NCBI RefSeq assembly: GCF_034541975.1
Contig: NZ_JAVYJM010000001.1
Length of the DNA: 64,000 nucleotides
Source of the DNA: Dermacoccus abyssi
Lineage (GTDB): Bacteria; Actinomycetota; Actinomycetes; Actinomycetales; Dermatophilaceae
Reading direction: 5' to 3' (one strand)
In this document: positions 55,452 through 64,000 of the stretch, in pieces
Numbering within the stretch: the first letter of the stretch is position 1
How the letters are laid out: the number at the start of each line of letters is the position of its first letter
Position numbers and translations under genes: made by a program
Notes under the pieces: generated by a model
Told to the model about the DNA's origin: nothing
The model's input: the letters and a program-made list of their open reading frames with translations, nothing else
The model's database searches: none

Positions 55452-57716
55452 TCAGCGGACGTCGAGCACCGTCATGCGATGCGCGGCACGAGTCAGCACA
55501 ACATAGAGAACCCGGGCGCCGCCAGGCGATTCCGCGGTGATCTCATCGGGGTCGACAACGAGCGTCGCGTCGTACTCCAGGCCCTTCGTCGACATCGGGT
55601 CGATGACGACGACGCGCCCCGAACGTCCGTCGAGTTCCTCGAGAACCTCACGCCACTTTGCAGGAGCGATGACGGCGACACTGCCGTCGACCTGCTCGAG
55701 CAGCGTGGCGACCTCCGAGCGGGCCTGGGCGAGAACGTCGTTCGGGGACACCGTGACCGACGTCGGGTGATTGCCGGTCTCGCGAACGGCCTGCGGGATG
55801 TCGGCGTCCGGCACGTAGCGGCGGATGAGCTCGGCGGCGAAGTCGAAGATCTCGCGCGCGTTGCGGTAGTTCGTTGTCATGTGGAAGCTCTGACGCTTCT
55901 TGGAGCCGAACGCTTCGTCGCGCGCCGCAGTGGCCTCTTCGAGGTCCGGCCACGACGCCTGCGCGAGGTCGCCCACAACGGTCCACGACGCGTAGCGCCC
56001 GCGGCGGCCGACGGCCCGCCACTGCATGGGGGAGAGGTCCTGCGCCTCGTCGACGAGCACGTGGCTGTACTCGTCCGCGCGCGTCAGGCGTCCGGCGAGC
56101 AGGCGCTCACGGGCATCCTTCGGCGTCACCTCGTAGCCGACGTCGTGGCTCTGGCGGCGCGAACCGGTCACCTCGACCTCGGTGACGCCGTAGTCCGAGA
56201 GGCTCTCGAACTCCTCGATCTCGTAGAAGCCGCGTTCCTCACGCTGGGCCTCCGGCACCTCGGCGAGGCGCGCGAGCAGGTCGTCGACGAGGGCGACGTC
56301 GGCCACGGACCACTCACCGGTGGCGAGGGCGGCCTCGAACGAGCGGACGAGCTCGGCCTGTTCGGCGTCGGTGAGGACGCCGCGGGCGAAGCGCGCCAGG
56401 CGGCCTGCATCGGTGAGCCACAGGAGCACCTGACGCGGGTCGATCGGACGCCACCAGTCGGCGACGAACGCCTCGACGTCACGGCTGTCCTCGAACCGAT
56501 CGATGAACTCGGTTCGCTCCATGTTCGTGTGCGTGCGCACCTGATTCCATGCGGCAGAAGCGAGTTCGCTGACAACATCGCTCGGGTCGCCCGCGAGCTT
56601 GTTGTGCTGATGGTGAGAGAGCAGGCGGCCGCGGATGCGACGCAACGTCGACTCGTCGAGGTTGACGGCGAGGCCCGCGACCATCGCGCGCAGGCTCCCC
56701 GGTGCGTCGGGCGCCACGTCCTTCGCCGCGCGCGAGAGCACCGTGCGGATGCTGAGCGTGCCCTTGATGCGGGCGGCCTCCGGGGTGTCGAGGCGCGTTG
56801 CCGTCATGCCGCCCACGACGTCGCCGAGGGCTCGGAGAGCGACGGAGTCCTCACCGAGTGAGGGCAGCACGCGCTCGATGTAGGCGGTGTACGCGGACGA
56901 CGGGCCGACGACGAGGATGCCGCCCGACTCGAAGCGGCGGCGATCGGAGTAGAGCAGGTACGCCGCGCGGTGCAGCGCGACGACGGTCTTGCCCGTACCC
57001 GGGCCTCCCGTGATGAGGGTGACGCCGCGCGCGTCGGCCCGGATGGCCTCGTCCTGGTGACGCTGGATCGTGGCGACGATGTCGCGCATCTGCGCGCCGC
57101 GCGAACGGGTGAGCGCCGCCATGAGCGCGCCGTCGCCGACGACCGTCATGCCCTCGGGCGCCTCGACGACCATGAGGTCGTCCTCGACACCGAGCACGTT
57201 CGCGTCGCGGCAGCGCAGCACACGCCGGCGCACGACGTTCTCGGGCGCCACCGGCGTCGCGCGGTAGAAGGGCGACGCCGCTGGGGCGCGCCAGTCGATG
57301 ACGAGGGGCTCGTACTCGTCGTCACGCACGCCGAGGCGGCCGATGTAGCGCACCTCGAGGTCGTCGCCGGAGCCGGTGGAGACCGAGCCGGAACCGTCGG
57401 AGCTCATCGCGTGGTCCATGTCGAGGCGTCCGAAGACGAGTCCCTCGAACTGCTGCTCGAGAGTGGCGCGGCGCTTGCCCGCGGAGAACATGAGGGCGTC
57501 GCGTTCGAACAGGCCGGCCTTCTCCTCGTCGCGCATGTCGCCGGAGCGGCTCGCGCGCCCGCGCGCGAGGCCTTCGCTCTCGACGAGCTGGACGCGCTCG
57601 CCGGCCTTCGCCAGTTCGGAGTACACGCGATCGACGTGCGCCTGTTCGTGCGCGATCTCGTGCTTCACCTCGTCGGGCAGTTCTTCGTGCGAACGCGTGC
57701 CCTGAGCTGTGCTCAC
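55452..57716 (-). CDS. helD: HelD-like RNA polymerase-recycling ATPase (UvrD/Rep superfamily 1)
   Basis: The 754-residue protein has an N-terminal coiled coil (HEQAHVDRVYSELAKAGERV), then a 1A domain with Walker A TGGPGTGKT (K243), Walker B LVDEAQDLSPMQW and C-terminal SF1 motifs VIDPMSTKGLEYD and YVVLTRAAHRM. This is the HelD layout, in which the coiled coil enters the RNA polymerase secondary channel and removes stalled enzyme from nucleic acid. Some actinobacterial HelD proteins give rifampicin tolerance. The GTG at 57716 is the natural start; the open frame above it runs antisense to purD and is not real. Confidence 0.9.
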   Translation of the reverse strand: MSTAQGTRSHEELPDEVKHEIAHEQAHVDRVYSELAKAGERVQLVESEGLARGRASRSGDMRDEEKAGLFERDALMFSAGKRRATLEQQFEGLVFGRLDMDHAMSSDGSGSVSTGSGDDLEVRYIGRLGVRDDEYEPLVIDWRAPAASPFYRATPVAPENVVRRRVLRCRDANVLGVEDDLMVVEAPEGMTVVGDGALMAALTRSRGAQMRDIVATIQRHQDEAIRADARGVTLITGGPGTGKTVVALHRAAYLLYSDRRRFESGGILVVGPSSAYTAYIERVLPSLGEDSVALRALGDVVGGMTATRLDTPEAARIKGTLSIRTVLSRAAKDVAPDAPGSLRAMVAGLAVNLDESTLRRIRGRLLSHHQHNKLAGDPSDVVSELASAAWNQVRTHTNMERTEFIDRFEDSRDVEAFVADWWRPIDPRQVLLWLTDAGRLARFARGVLTDAEQAELVRSFEAALATGEWSVADVALVDDLLARLAEVPEAQREERGFYEIEEFESLSDYGVTEVEVTGSRRQSHDVGYEVTPKDARERLLAGRLTRADEYSHVLVDEAQDLSPMQWRAVGRRGRYASWTVVGDLAQASWPDLEEATAARDEAFGSKKRQSFHMTTNYRNAREIFDFAAELIRRYVPDADIPQAVRETGNHPTSVTVSPNDVLAQARSEVATLLEQVDGSVAVIAPAKWREVLEELDGRSGRVVVIDPMSTKGLEYDATLVVDPDEITAESPGGARVLYVVLTRAAHRMTVLDVR

Positions 57717-57880
57717 GCAGTTTTTCCCATCGCCGTGTGGTTCGTTCACCCTCGCAGGGTGGCACCCCAGCTTAGTCGTCGCTCGGTGGGCGATCACGCC
57801 CCGCCCGGCTCTTGTCTCACGCGTCCCGTTGCACTCTGTTCGCGAGGTGTTCTGCGCCGCGCCGCCGCGGGCAGCCCCGG

Positions 57881-57886
57881 TAGGGT
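57881..57886 (+). promoter_or_regulatory. -10 box of purD, leaderless type
   Basis: TAGGGT ends 7 nt before the purD ATG. Confidence 0.65.
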
Positions 57887-57893
57887 TGGGCGC

Positions 57894-59180
57894 ATGAAGA
57901 CACTCGTCGTCGGTACGGGCGCGCGCGAGCACGCGATCGTCAGGGGTCTGGCCGCAGACCCGCAGGTCGAAGCCGTCCTCGCAGCGCCGGGAAACCCCGG
58001 AATCGCGCAGATCGCTGACTGCCGACCGGTCGATGCGAACGACGGCGACGCCGTCGCGGCGCTCGCGCAGGAGGTCGGGGCCGACCTCGTCGTCATCGGG
58101 CCCGAGGCGCCGCTCGTCGCGGGCGTCGCTGACGCGGTGCGGGCTGCAGGAAGCGAGACGTTCGGCCCCTCTGCCGAGGCCGCTCGCCTCGAAGGTTCGA
58201 AGTCGTTCGCCAAGGACGTCATGAACGCCGCGAACGTCCCCACTGCGGGGGCTCACACCTGCACCGATCTGGATGCCGTCGCTGCAGCGCTCGACGCGTT
58301 CGGCGCCCCGCACGTCGTCAAGGACGACGGGCTCGCTGCCGGCAAGGGCGTCGTCGTCACTGACGAGCGTGACGAGGCGCTCGCCCACGCGAAGGCCTGC
58401 CTCGACGCGGGCTCGAGCGTCGTCATCGAGGAGTACCTCGACGGCCCGGAGGTCTCCCTCTTCTGCATCACCGACGGCACGAGTGTTGTTCCCCTGCAGC
58501 CGGCGCAGGATTTCAAGCGCGTCGGCGACGACGACGCCGGCCCGAACACCGGTGGCATGGGCGCCTACTCGCCCCTCGAGTGGGCGCCGCACGATCTCGT
58601 CGACGAGATCGTGCGCTCCGTCGCGCAGCCGACGATCGACGAGATGGCGCAGCGCGGCACCCCGTTCGCGGGTGTGCTCTACGTCGGCCTCGCGCTGACG
58701 TCGAAGGGCCCGAAGGTCGTCGAGTTCAACGCGCGTTTCGGTGACCCGGAGACGCAGGTCGTCCTCGCGCGCCTCGTCACCCCGCTCGGCCAGTTGCTGC
58801 GCGCGGCTGCACGCGGCGAACTCGCCGATTTCCCGGCGCTGGAGTGGCGCGACGAATCCGCGGTGACCGTCGTCGTCGCGAGCGACGGCTACCCGGCTCA
58901 GCCCAAGACCGGCGACCCCATCAGCGGGCTCGAGGACGTCGATGGTGACGGCTCGCGCGCCGGTGGCGGCGCCTACGTCCTGCATGCGGGCACGAAGGCC
59001 GGCGACGACGGCACGCTCGTCTCCTCGGGTGGCCGCGTGCTCTCCGTCGTCGCCCTCGGCGCCGACCTCGGCGAGGCCCGCGAGGTGGCCTACGCGGGCG
59101 TCGAGAAGATAGACCTGCCCGGCTCGCACCACCGCAGCGACATCGCACTCAAGGCCCTGCGCGGCGAGATCACCGTCTGA
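57894..59180 (+). CDS. purD: Phosphoribosylamine-glycine ligase
   Basis: PurD couples phosphoribosylamine and glycine with ATP. It is an ATP-grasp enzyme: N-terminal VVGTGAREHAI, the VVKDDGLAAGKGVVV ATP-binding segment, PNTGGMGAYSP, and the metal-binding VVEFNARFGDPETQ. Its 428 residues are standard. The ATG at 57894 has TAGGGT 7 nt upstream and no ribosome-binding site, so it is probably leaderless. purC follows 49 bases later on the same strand. Confidence 0.96.
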   Translation: MKTLVVGTGAREHAIVRGLAADPQVEAVLAAPGNPGIAQIADCRPVDANDGDAVAALAQEVGADLVVIGPEAPLVAGVADAVRAAGSETFGPSAEAARLEGSKSFAKDVMNAANVPTAGAHTCTDLDAVAAALDAFGAPHVVKDDGLAAGKGVVVTDERDEALAHAKACLDAGSSVVIEEYLDGPEVSLFCITDGTSVVPLQPAQDFKRVGDDDAGPNTGGMGAYSPLEWAPHDLVDEIVRSVAQPTIDEMAQRGTPFAGVLYVGLALTSKGPKVVEFNARFGDPETQVVLARLVTPLGQLLRAAARGELADFPALEWRDESAVTVVVASDGYPAQPKTGDPISGLEDVDGDGSRAGGGAYVLHAGTKAGDDGTLVSSGGRVLSVVALGADLGEAREVAYAGVEKIDLPGSHHRSDIALKALRGEITV

Positions 59181-59229
59181 GCCTCACGCCCACACCCTCG
59201 ACGAACCCGCACCGCTCCAAGGAGAGTCC

Positions 59230-60123
59230 ATGACCGACGCCCCGAACCTGCCGGGTTACGCGCACGTCTACTCGGGCAAGGTGCGTGACCTCTACGCGCC
59301 GCTCGACGACGCGGGCAACCCGCGCGACGACCAGGTGCTGCTCGTCGCGAGCGACCGCATCTCGGCGTTCGACTACGTCCTGTCGACGCCGATTCCGGAC
59401 AAGGGCGCGGTGCTGACGCAGCTGTCGCTGTGGTGGTTCGAGCAGATGGCGGACCTCGTGCCCAACCACGTCATCTCCACGGACGTGCCGGAGGCAGTCG
59501 CCGGGCGCGCGGTGCTCGTCGAGCGTCTCGACATGGTGCCGCTCGAGGCGATCGCCCGCGCCTACCTCACCGGTGGCGGGCTGTCCGAGTACCGCGAGAC
59601 GGGTTCGGTGTGCGGCGTCGCGCTGCCCGCGGGGCTCGAGGACGCGTCGAAGCTGGACGAGCCGATCTTCACGCCGACGTCGAAGGCCGAGCTGGGGGAG
59701 CACGACGAGCCCATGACGTACGACGAGGCCGTCGATCTCATCGGTGCCGAGCGAGCCGAGGAGATTCGGGACCTCACCGTCCGGATCCTGCAGCGCGGCA
59801 ACGAGATCGCGTCCGAGCGCGGCATCCTCATCGCCGACACGAAGGTGGAGTTCGGGGTTCGCGCCGACGGCACGCTCGTGCTCGCGGACGAACTGCTCAC
59901 GCCCGACTCGTCCCGCTTCTGGCCGGCCGACGACTGGCAGCCTGGCCGCGCACAGAACAGCTTCGACAAGCAGTTCGTGCGCGACTGGCTCACCTCCGAC
60001 GCATCGGGCTGGGACAAGGCGAGTGGCGAGGAGCCGCCTGCGCTGCCGGCCGACGTCGTCGAGGCCACCCGCGCCAAGTACGTCGAGGCGTACGAGAACC
60101 TCACGGGTCGCATCTTCGCCTGA
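59230..60123 (+). CDS. purC: Phosphoribosylaminoimidazole-succinocarboxamide synthase
   Basis: PurC adds aspartate to CAIR to make SAICAR. The SAICAR synthetase motifs are YSGKVRDLYAP, VASDRISAFDYVL, the LTGGGLSEYRETG segment, and the late LADELLTPDSSRFW with QNSFDKQFVRDWL. It has 297 residues. AAGGAGAG is 7 nt before the ATG. It is probably co-transcribed with purD and is followed by a strong hairpin terminator. Confidence 0.96.
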   Translation: MTDAPNLPGYAHVYSGKVRDLYAPLDDAGNPRDDQVLLVASDRISAFDYVLSTPIPDKGAVLTQLSLWWFEQMADLVPNHVISTDVPEAVAGRAVLVERLDMVPLEAIARAYLTGGGLSEYRETGSVCGVALPAGLEDASKLDEPIFTPTSKAELGEHDEPMTYDEAVDLIGAERAEEIRDLTVRILQRGNEIASERGILIADTKVEFGVRADGTLVLADELLTPDSSRFWPADDWQPGRAQNSFDKQFVRDWLTSDASGWDKASGEEPPALPADVVEATRAKYVEAYENLTGRIFA

Positions 60124-60134
60124 GCCCCGGGACG

Positions 60135-60177
60135 CACGAAGCGCGGGCGCCCTCCAACGGGTCGCCCGCGCTTCGTG
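60135..60177. terminator. Bidirectional terminator after purC
   Basis: CACGAAGCGCGGGCG pairs perfectly with CGCCCGCGCTTCGTG over a 13-nt loop, between convergent genes. Confidence 0.85.
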
Positions 60178-60189
60178 TGTCTGCTGCGG

Positions 60190-61025
60190 TCAGCCCGTCT
60201 GTCCGACGAAGCAGCTGCTGGGTTCCCAGTGCTCCGGTGCCGCGCCGAGCTTGACTCGAAAGTCGCTCTTGGCGCCGGTGACGGTGGGAAGGCCGTTGCC
60301 GACCACGACGCGACCGGTGGAGTCGTGGCACACGGCGCTGAAACCGACCGGGCCGATGTCCGCGGGCGCCTTGGACGTGCCCGTGATGAGCGGCCAACGG
60401 CCCTCGTGGCCGTCCTTCGTCACCTTGACGTTGCGCACCGAGATGTCGTGGGAGTTCTCGTCCTCGGTCACCTTGGTGATCTTCATGCGGACCTTCTTCG
60501 CGCCGGCGGGGGCTTTGCTGATCTTGTTCGAGACCTTCGTCATGCCGGTGCCCGAACCGACGTTGATCTTGTCCTCGGTGGTTTCGATGACCTTGCCGCG
60601 GAGTCGAGGAGCTCGTACTGGATCGTCGCCTCGCCCGGCCCCGTGCCGTCCACCTTCCAGACGCTGTAGAGCTTGGCGTAGCCGGAGTCCTTCGATGCCT
60701 TGTACCCGCCGGCCATGACGACCTTCGCGCTCTTGAGGACCTCGCTGCTCGGCACCTTGATCGTCTCGGGGGCGTCCGGACGGGCGCCCGTGGGCCCGGA
60801 GTTCTCACTTGCCGCGGAACCGCTTGAGGAGGTGCCTTCCGACGACGGGCTTGCCGACGAGGATGGGCTGTCGGACGAACTGTTGTCGCTCGACGTGGAG
60901 GACTCGCTCGCCGTAGAGCTCGAGGTCTTCGACTCGGATGCGCCCCCACCGGCGGAGGTTCGTTCGGGGCCACATGCCCCGAGCGCGAGCGTGGAGGCAA
61001 CGCCGGCCCGGCGGAGTACGGGCAA
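60190..61025 (-). pseudogene. Putative lipoprotein gene with a frameshift
   Basis: A TTG at 61025 with AGAGG 4 nt upstream opens MPVLRRAGVASTLALGAC, a short lipoprotein signal peptide (C18), then a Ser-rich linker and a domain reading KVVMAGGYKASKDSGYAKLY. Near 60595-60604 the sensible frame changes: one side ends QYELLDS, the other continues GKVIETTEDKINVGSGTGMT and on through KITKVTEDENSHDISVRNV to a C-terminal SCFVGQTG. One missing base accounts for it. I recognise no named domain; the repaired protein of about 277 residues resembles unclassified actinobacterial surface lipoproteins. The start codon is uncertain. Confidence 0.6.
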
Positions 61026-61201
61026 CCGGCCTCTGGCAGGCTCGCTCGACGTCGCAGAACTGGCTCGTCGGTGGGACAGCGAGCCCGATCTCGCCGTCGG
61101 GCGGAGGCTGCCGCCCCCGTACACTCGGAAGGGCAAAGGTTCGCCTCAGCCAGCCAACGACGCCCACGCCGGTGTCAAAGAAAACCTGCAGGAGTTAACC
61201 C

Positions 61202-61465
61202 ATGGGCCACGTCGTCGTCGACGTCATGCTGAAGTCCGAGATCCTCGACCCCCAGGGTCAGGCCGTCGCCGGTGCGCTCCCGCGCCTCGGTTTCGAGCAG
61301 TTCACCGACGTGCGCCAGGGCAAGCGCTTCGTCCTCGAGGTCGAGGGTGACGTCACCGAAGCCCACCTCGCCGCGGCGCGCGACGCCGCCGACAAGCTCC
61401 TGTCGAACCCGGTCATCGAGGACGTCATCAGCGTCCACGACCTGGCCGACGAGGACGCCCGATGA
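61202..61465 (+). CDS. purS: Phosphoribosylformylglycinamidine synthase subunit PurS
   Basis: The 87-residue PurS bridges PurQ and PurL in the three-part FGAM synthase. It begins MGHVVVDVMLKSEILDPQGQ and holds GFEQFTDVRQGKRF, both diagnostic. AGGAG lies upstream of the ATG. The stop overlaps the purQ ATG by 4 nt, giving the standard purSQL order. Confidence 0.95.
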   Translation: MGHVVVDVMLKSEILDPQGQAVAGALPRLGFEQFTDVRQGKRFVLEVEGDVTEAHLAAARDAADKLLSNPVIEDVISVHDLADEDAR

Positions 61466-62133
61466 AGATCGGCGTCATCACCTTCCCCGGTTCGCTCGAC
61501 GACCACGACGCCAAGCGCGCCGTCCGTCTCGCAGGCGGAGACCCGGTCGACCTGTGGCACGGCGACGCTGACCTCAAGGGCGTCGACGCAGTCGTCGTCC
61601 CCGGCGGATTCAGCTACGGCGACTACCTGCGCTGCGGCGCCATCGCGCGCTTCGCGCCGGTCATGGACAAGCTCGTGCCCGCCGCGCAGGGCGGCATGCC
61701 GGTGCTCGGCATCTGCAACGGCTTCCAGATCCTGTGCGAGTCCCACCTCCTGCCCGGCGCGCTCATCCGCAACGAGCAACAGAAGTTCTTCTGCACCGAC
61801 CAGGTGCTTCGCGTCGAGAACGCCTCCACCGCGTGGACGAACGACTTCGAGCAGGGCGCGGAGATCACCATCGCGCTCAAGAACGGTGAGGGCTGCTTCG
61901 TCGCCGACGCCAAGACCCTCGACGAACTCGAGGGCGAGGGGCGCGTCGTCTTCCGCTACCTGCACGGCAACCCGAACGGCTCCTACCGCGACATCGCCGG
62001 CGTGACGAACGAGCGCGGCAACGTCGTCGGCCTCATGCCGCACCCGGAACACTGCGTCGAGGAGGGCTTCGGCCCCTCGACCGACGGCCTGGCGTTCTTC
62101 ACGAGCGCGATCAAGGCGCTCGCGAACGTCTGA
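61462..62133 (+). CDS. purQ: Phosphoribosylformylglycinamidine synthase glutaminase subunit PurQ
   Basis: PurQ is a class I glutamine amidotransferase that supplies ammonia to PurL. The nucleophile elbow is GICNGFQIL with the catalytic cysteine; the oxyanion GGFSYGDYLRCGAI segment and the His/Glu pair in LMPHPEHCVEEG complete the site. It has 223 residues and starts within the purS stop codon. purL begins 16 bases after its stop. Confidence 0.96.
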   Translation: MKIGVITFPGSLDDHDAKRAVRLAGGDPVDLWHGDADLKGVDAVVVPGGFSYGDYLRCGAIARFAPVMDKLVPAAQGGMPVLGICNGFQILCESHLLPGALIRNEQQKFFCTDQVLRVENASTAWTNDFEQGAEITIALKNGEGCFVADAKTLDELEGEGRVVFRYLHGNPNGSYRDIAGVTNERGNVVGLMPHPEHCVEEGFGPSTDGLAFFTSAIKALANV

Positions 62134-62149
62134 GGGGATACGAGAACAC

Positions 62150-64000
<1,851 letters not shown>

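Noticed and set aside
54725..55540. Plus-strand frame through the 88-bp repeats and antisense to chorismate mutase
   Set aside because: Its N-terminal half is the repeat translated in turn and the rest is antisense shadow; the chorismate mutase on the minus strand is clear.
57717..59132. Continuation of the helD frame upstream of 57716, antisense to purD
   Set aside because: purD is certain on the other strand, the HelD N-terminus starts naturally at GTG 57716, and the extension has shadow-frame composition.

Overview
This window is high-GC, almost entirely coding, and reads as the chromosome of an actinobacterium, most likely in the order Micrococcales; a Dermacoccaceae-like genus is a guess. 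The signs are a Rex-headed haem operon, the 32-residue ribosomal protein bS22, purS/purQ/purL, a class I lysyl-tRNA synthetase, a HelD-type ATPase, DUF3151/DUF4229/DUF402 proteins, many GTG/TTG starts, and many promoters of the type TANNNT placed 6-8 nt before the start codon (leaderless genes). There is no rRNA, tRNA, CRISPR array, prophage or insertion sequence.

Layout. 1-1.7 kb: end of an AcuC/histone-deacetylase family gene, bS22 and a glutaredoxin-like protein. 1.8-7.5 kb: rex-hemA-hemC-hemD(cobA)-hemB, each gene overlapping the next, with a probable Rex operator in front. 7.5-8.7 kb: a DUF559 nuclease-like gene bracketed by two near-identical long palindromes. 8.7-11.8 kb: a PLP trans-sulfuration enzyme divergent from an Lrp regulator, and a YceI protein divergent from a MarR regulator around an 18-bp palindrome. 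11.9-18.3 kb: hemL, a histidine phosphatase and the cytochrome c maturation genes tlpA-ccdA-resB-ccsB. 18.3-21.7 kb: a VKOR/DsbA disulfide pair divergent from an ArsR metal sensor and two CDF cation exporters. 21.8-32 kb: menaquinone genes menA, menE, menB and menC mixed with SDRs, an EamA permease, an SMR pair and a TetR locus. 32-39.4 kb: a sugar phosphatase, dedA, an RNA methyltransferase, fructose-bisphosphate aldolase, and a cbiMNQO cobalt importer under a cobalamin riboswitch. 39.4-49.7 kb: phosphoketolase, DUF3151, a two-HTH regulator, purA, a cluster of degenerate palindromes, a TetR locus, DUF402 and lysS. 49.7-54 kb: three exported hydrolases. 54-64 kb: a frameshifted thioesterase, an 88-bp tandem repeat, chorismate mutase, helD, and purine genes purD, purC, purS, purQ and purL (cut by the window edge).

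The first half supplies respiratory cofactors: haem, menaquinone, c-type cytochromes and disulfide handling, with redox-sensing Rex at the head. The second half is mainly purine synthesis, translation and carbon metabolism.

The least explained elements are the palindrome family around the DUF559 gene and after purA, the 88-bp tandem repeat, a possible 24-residue membrane microprotein before menE, and four genes that each need a single-base frameshift correction.
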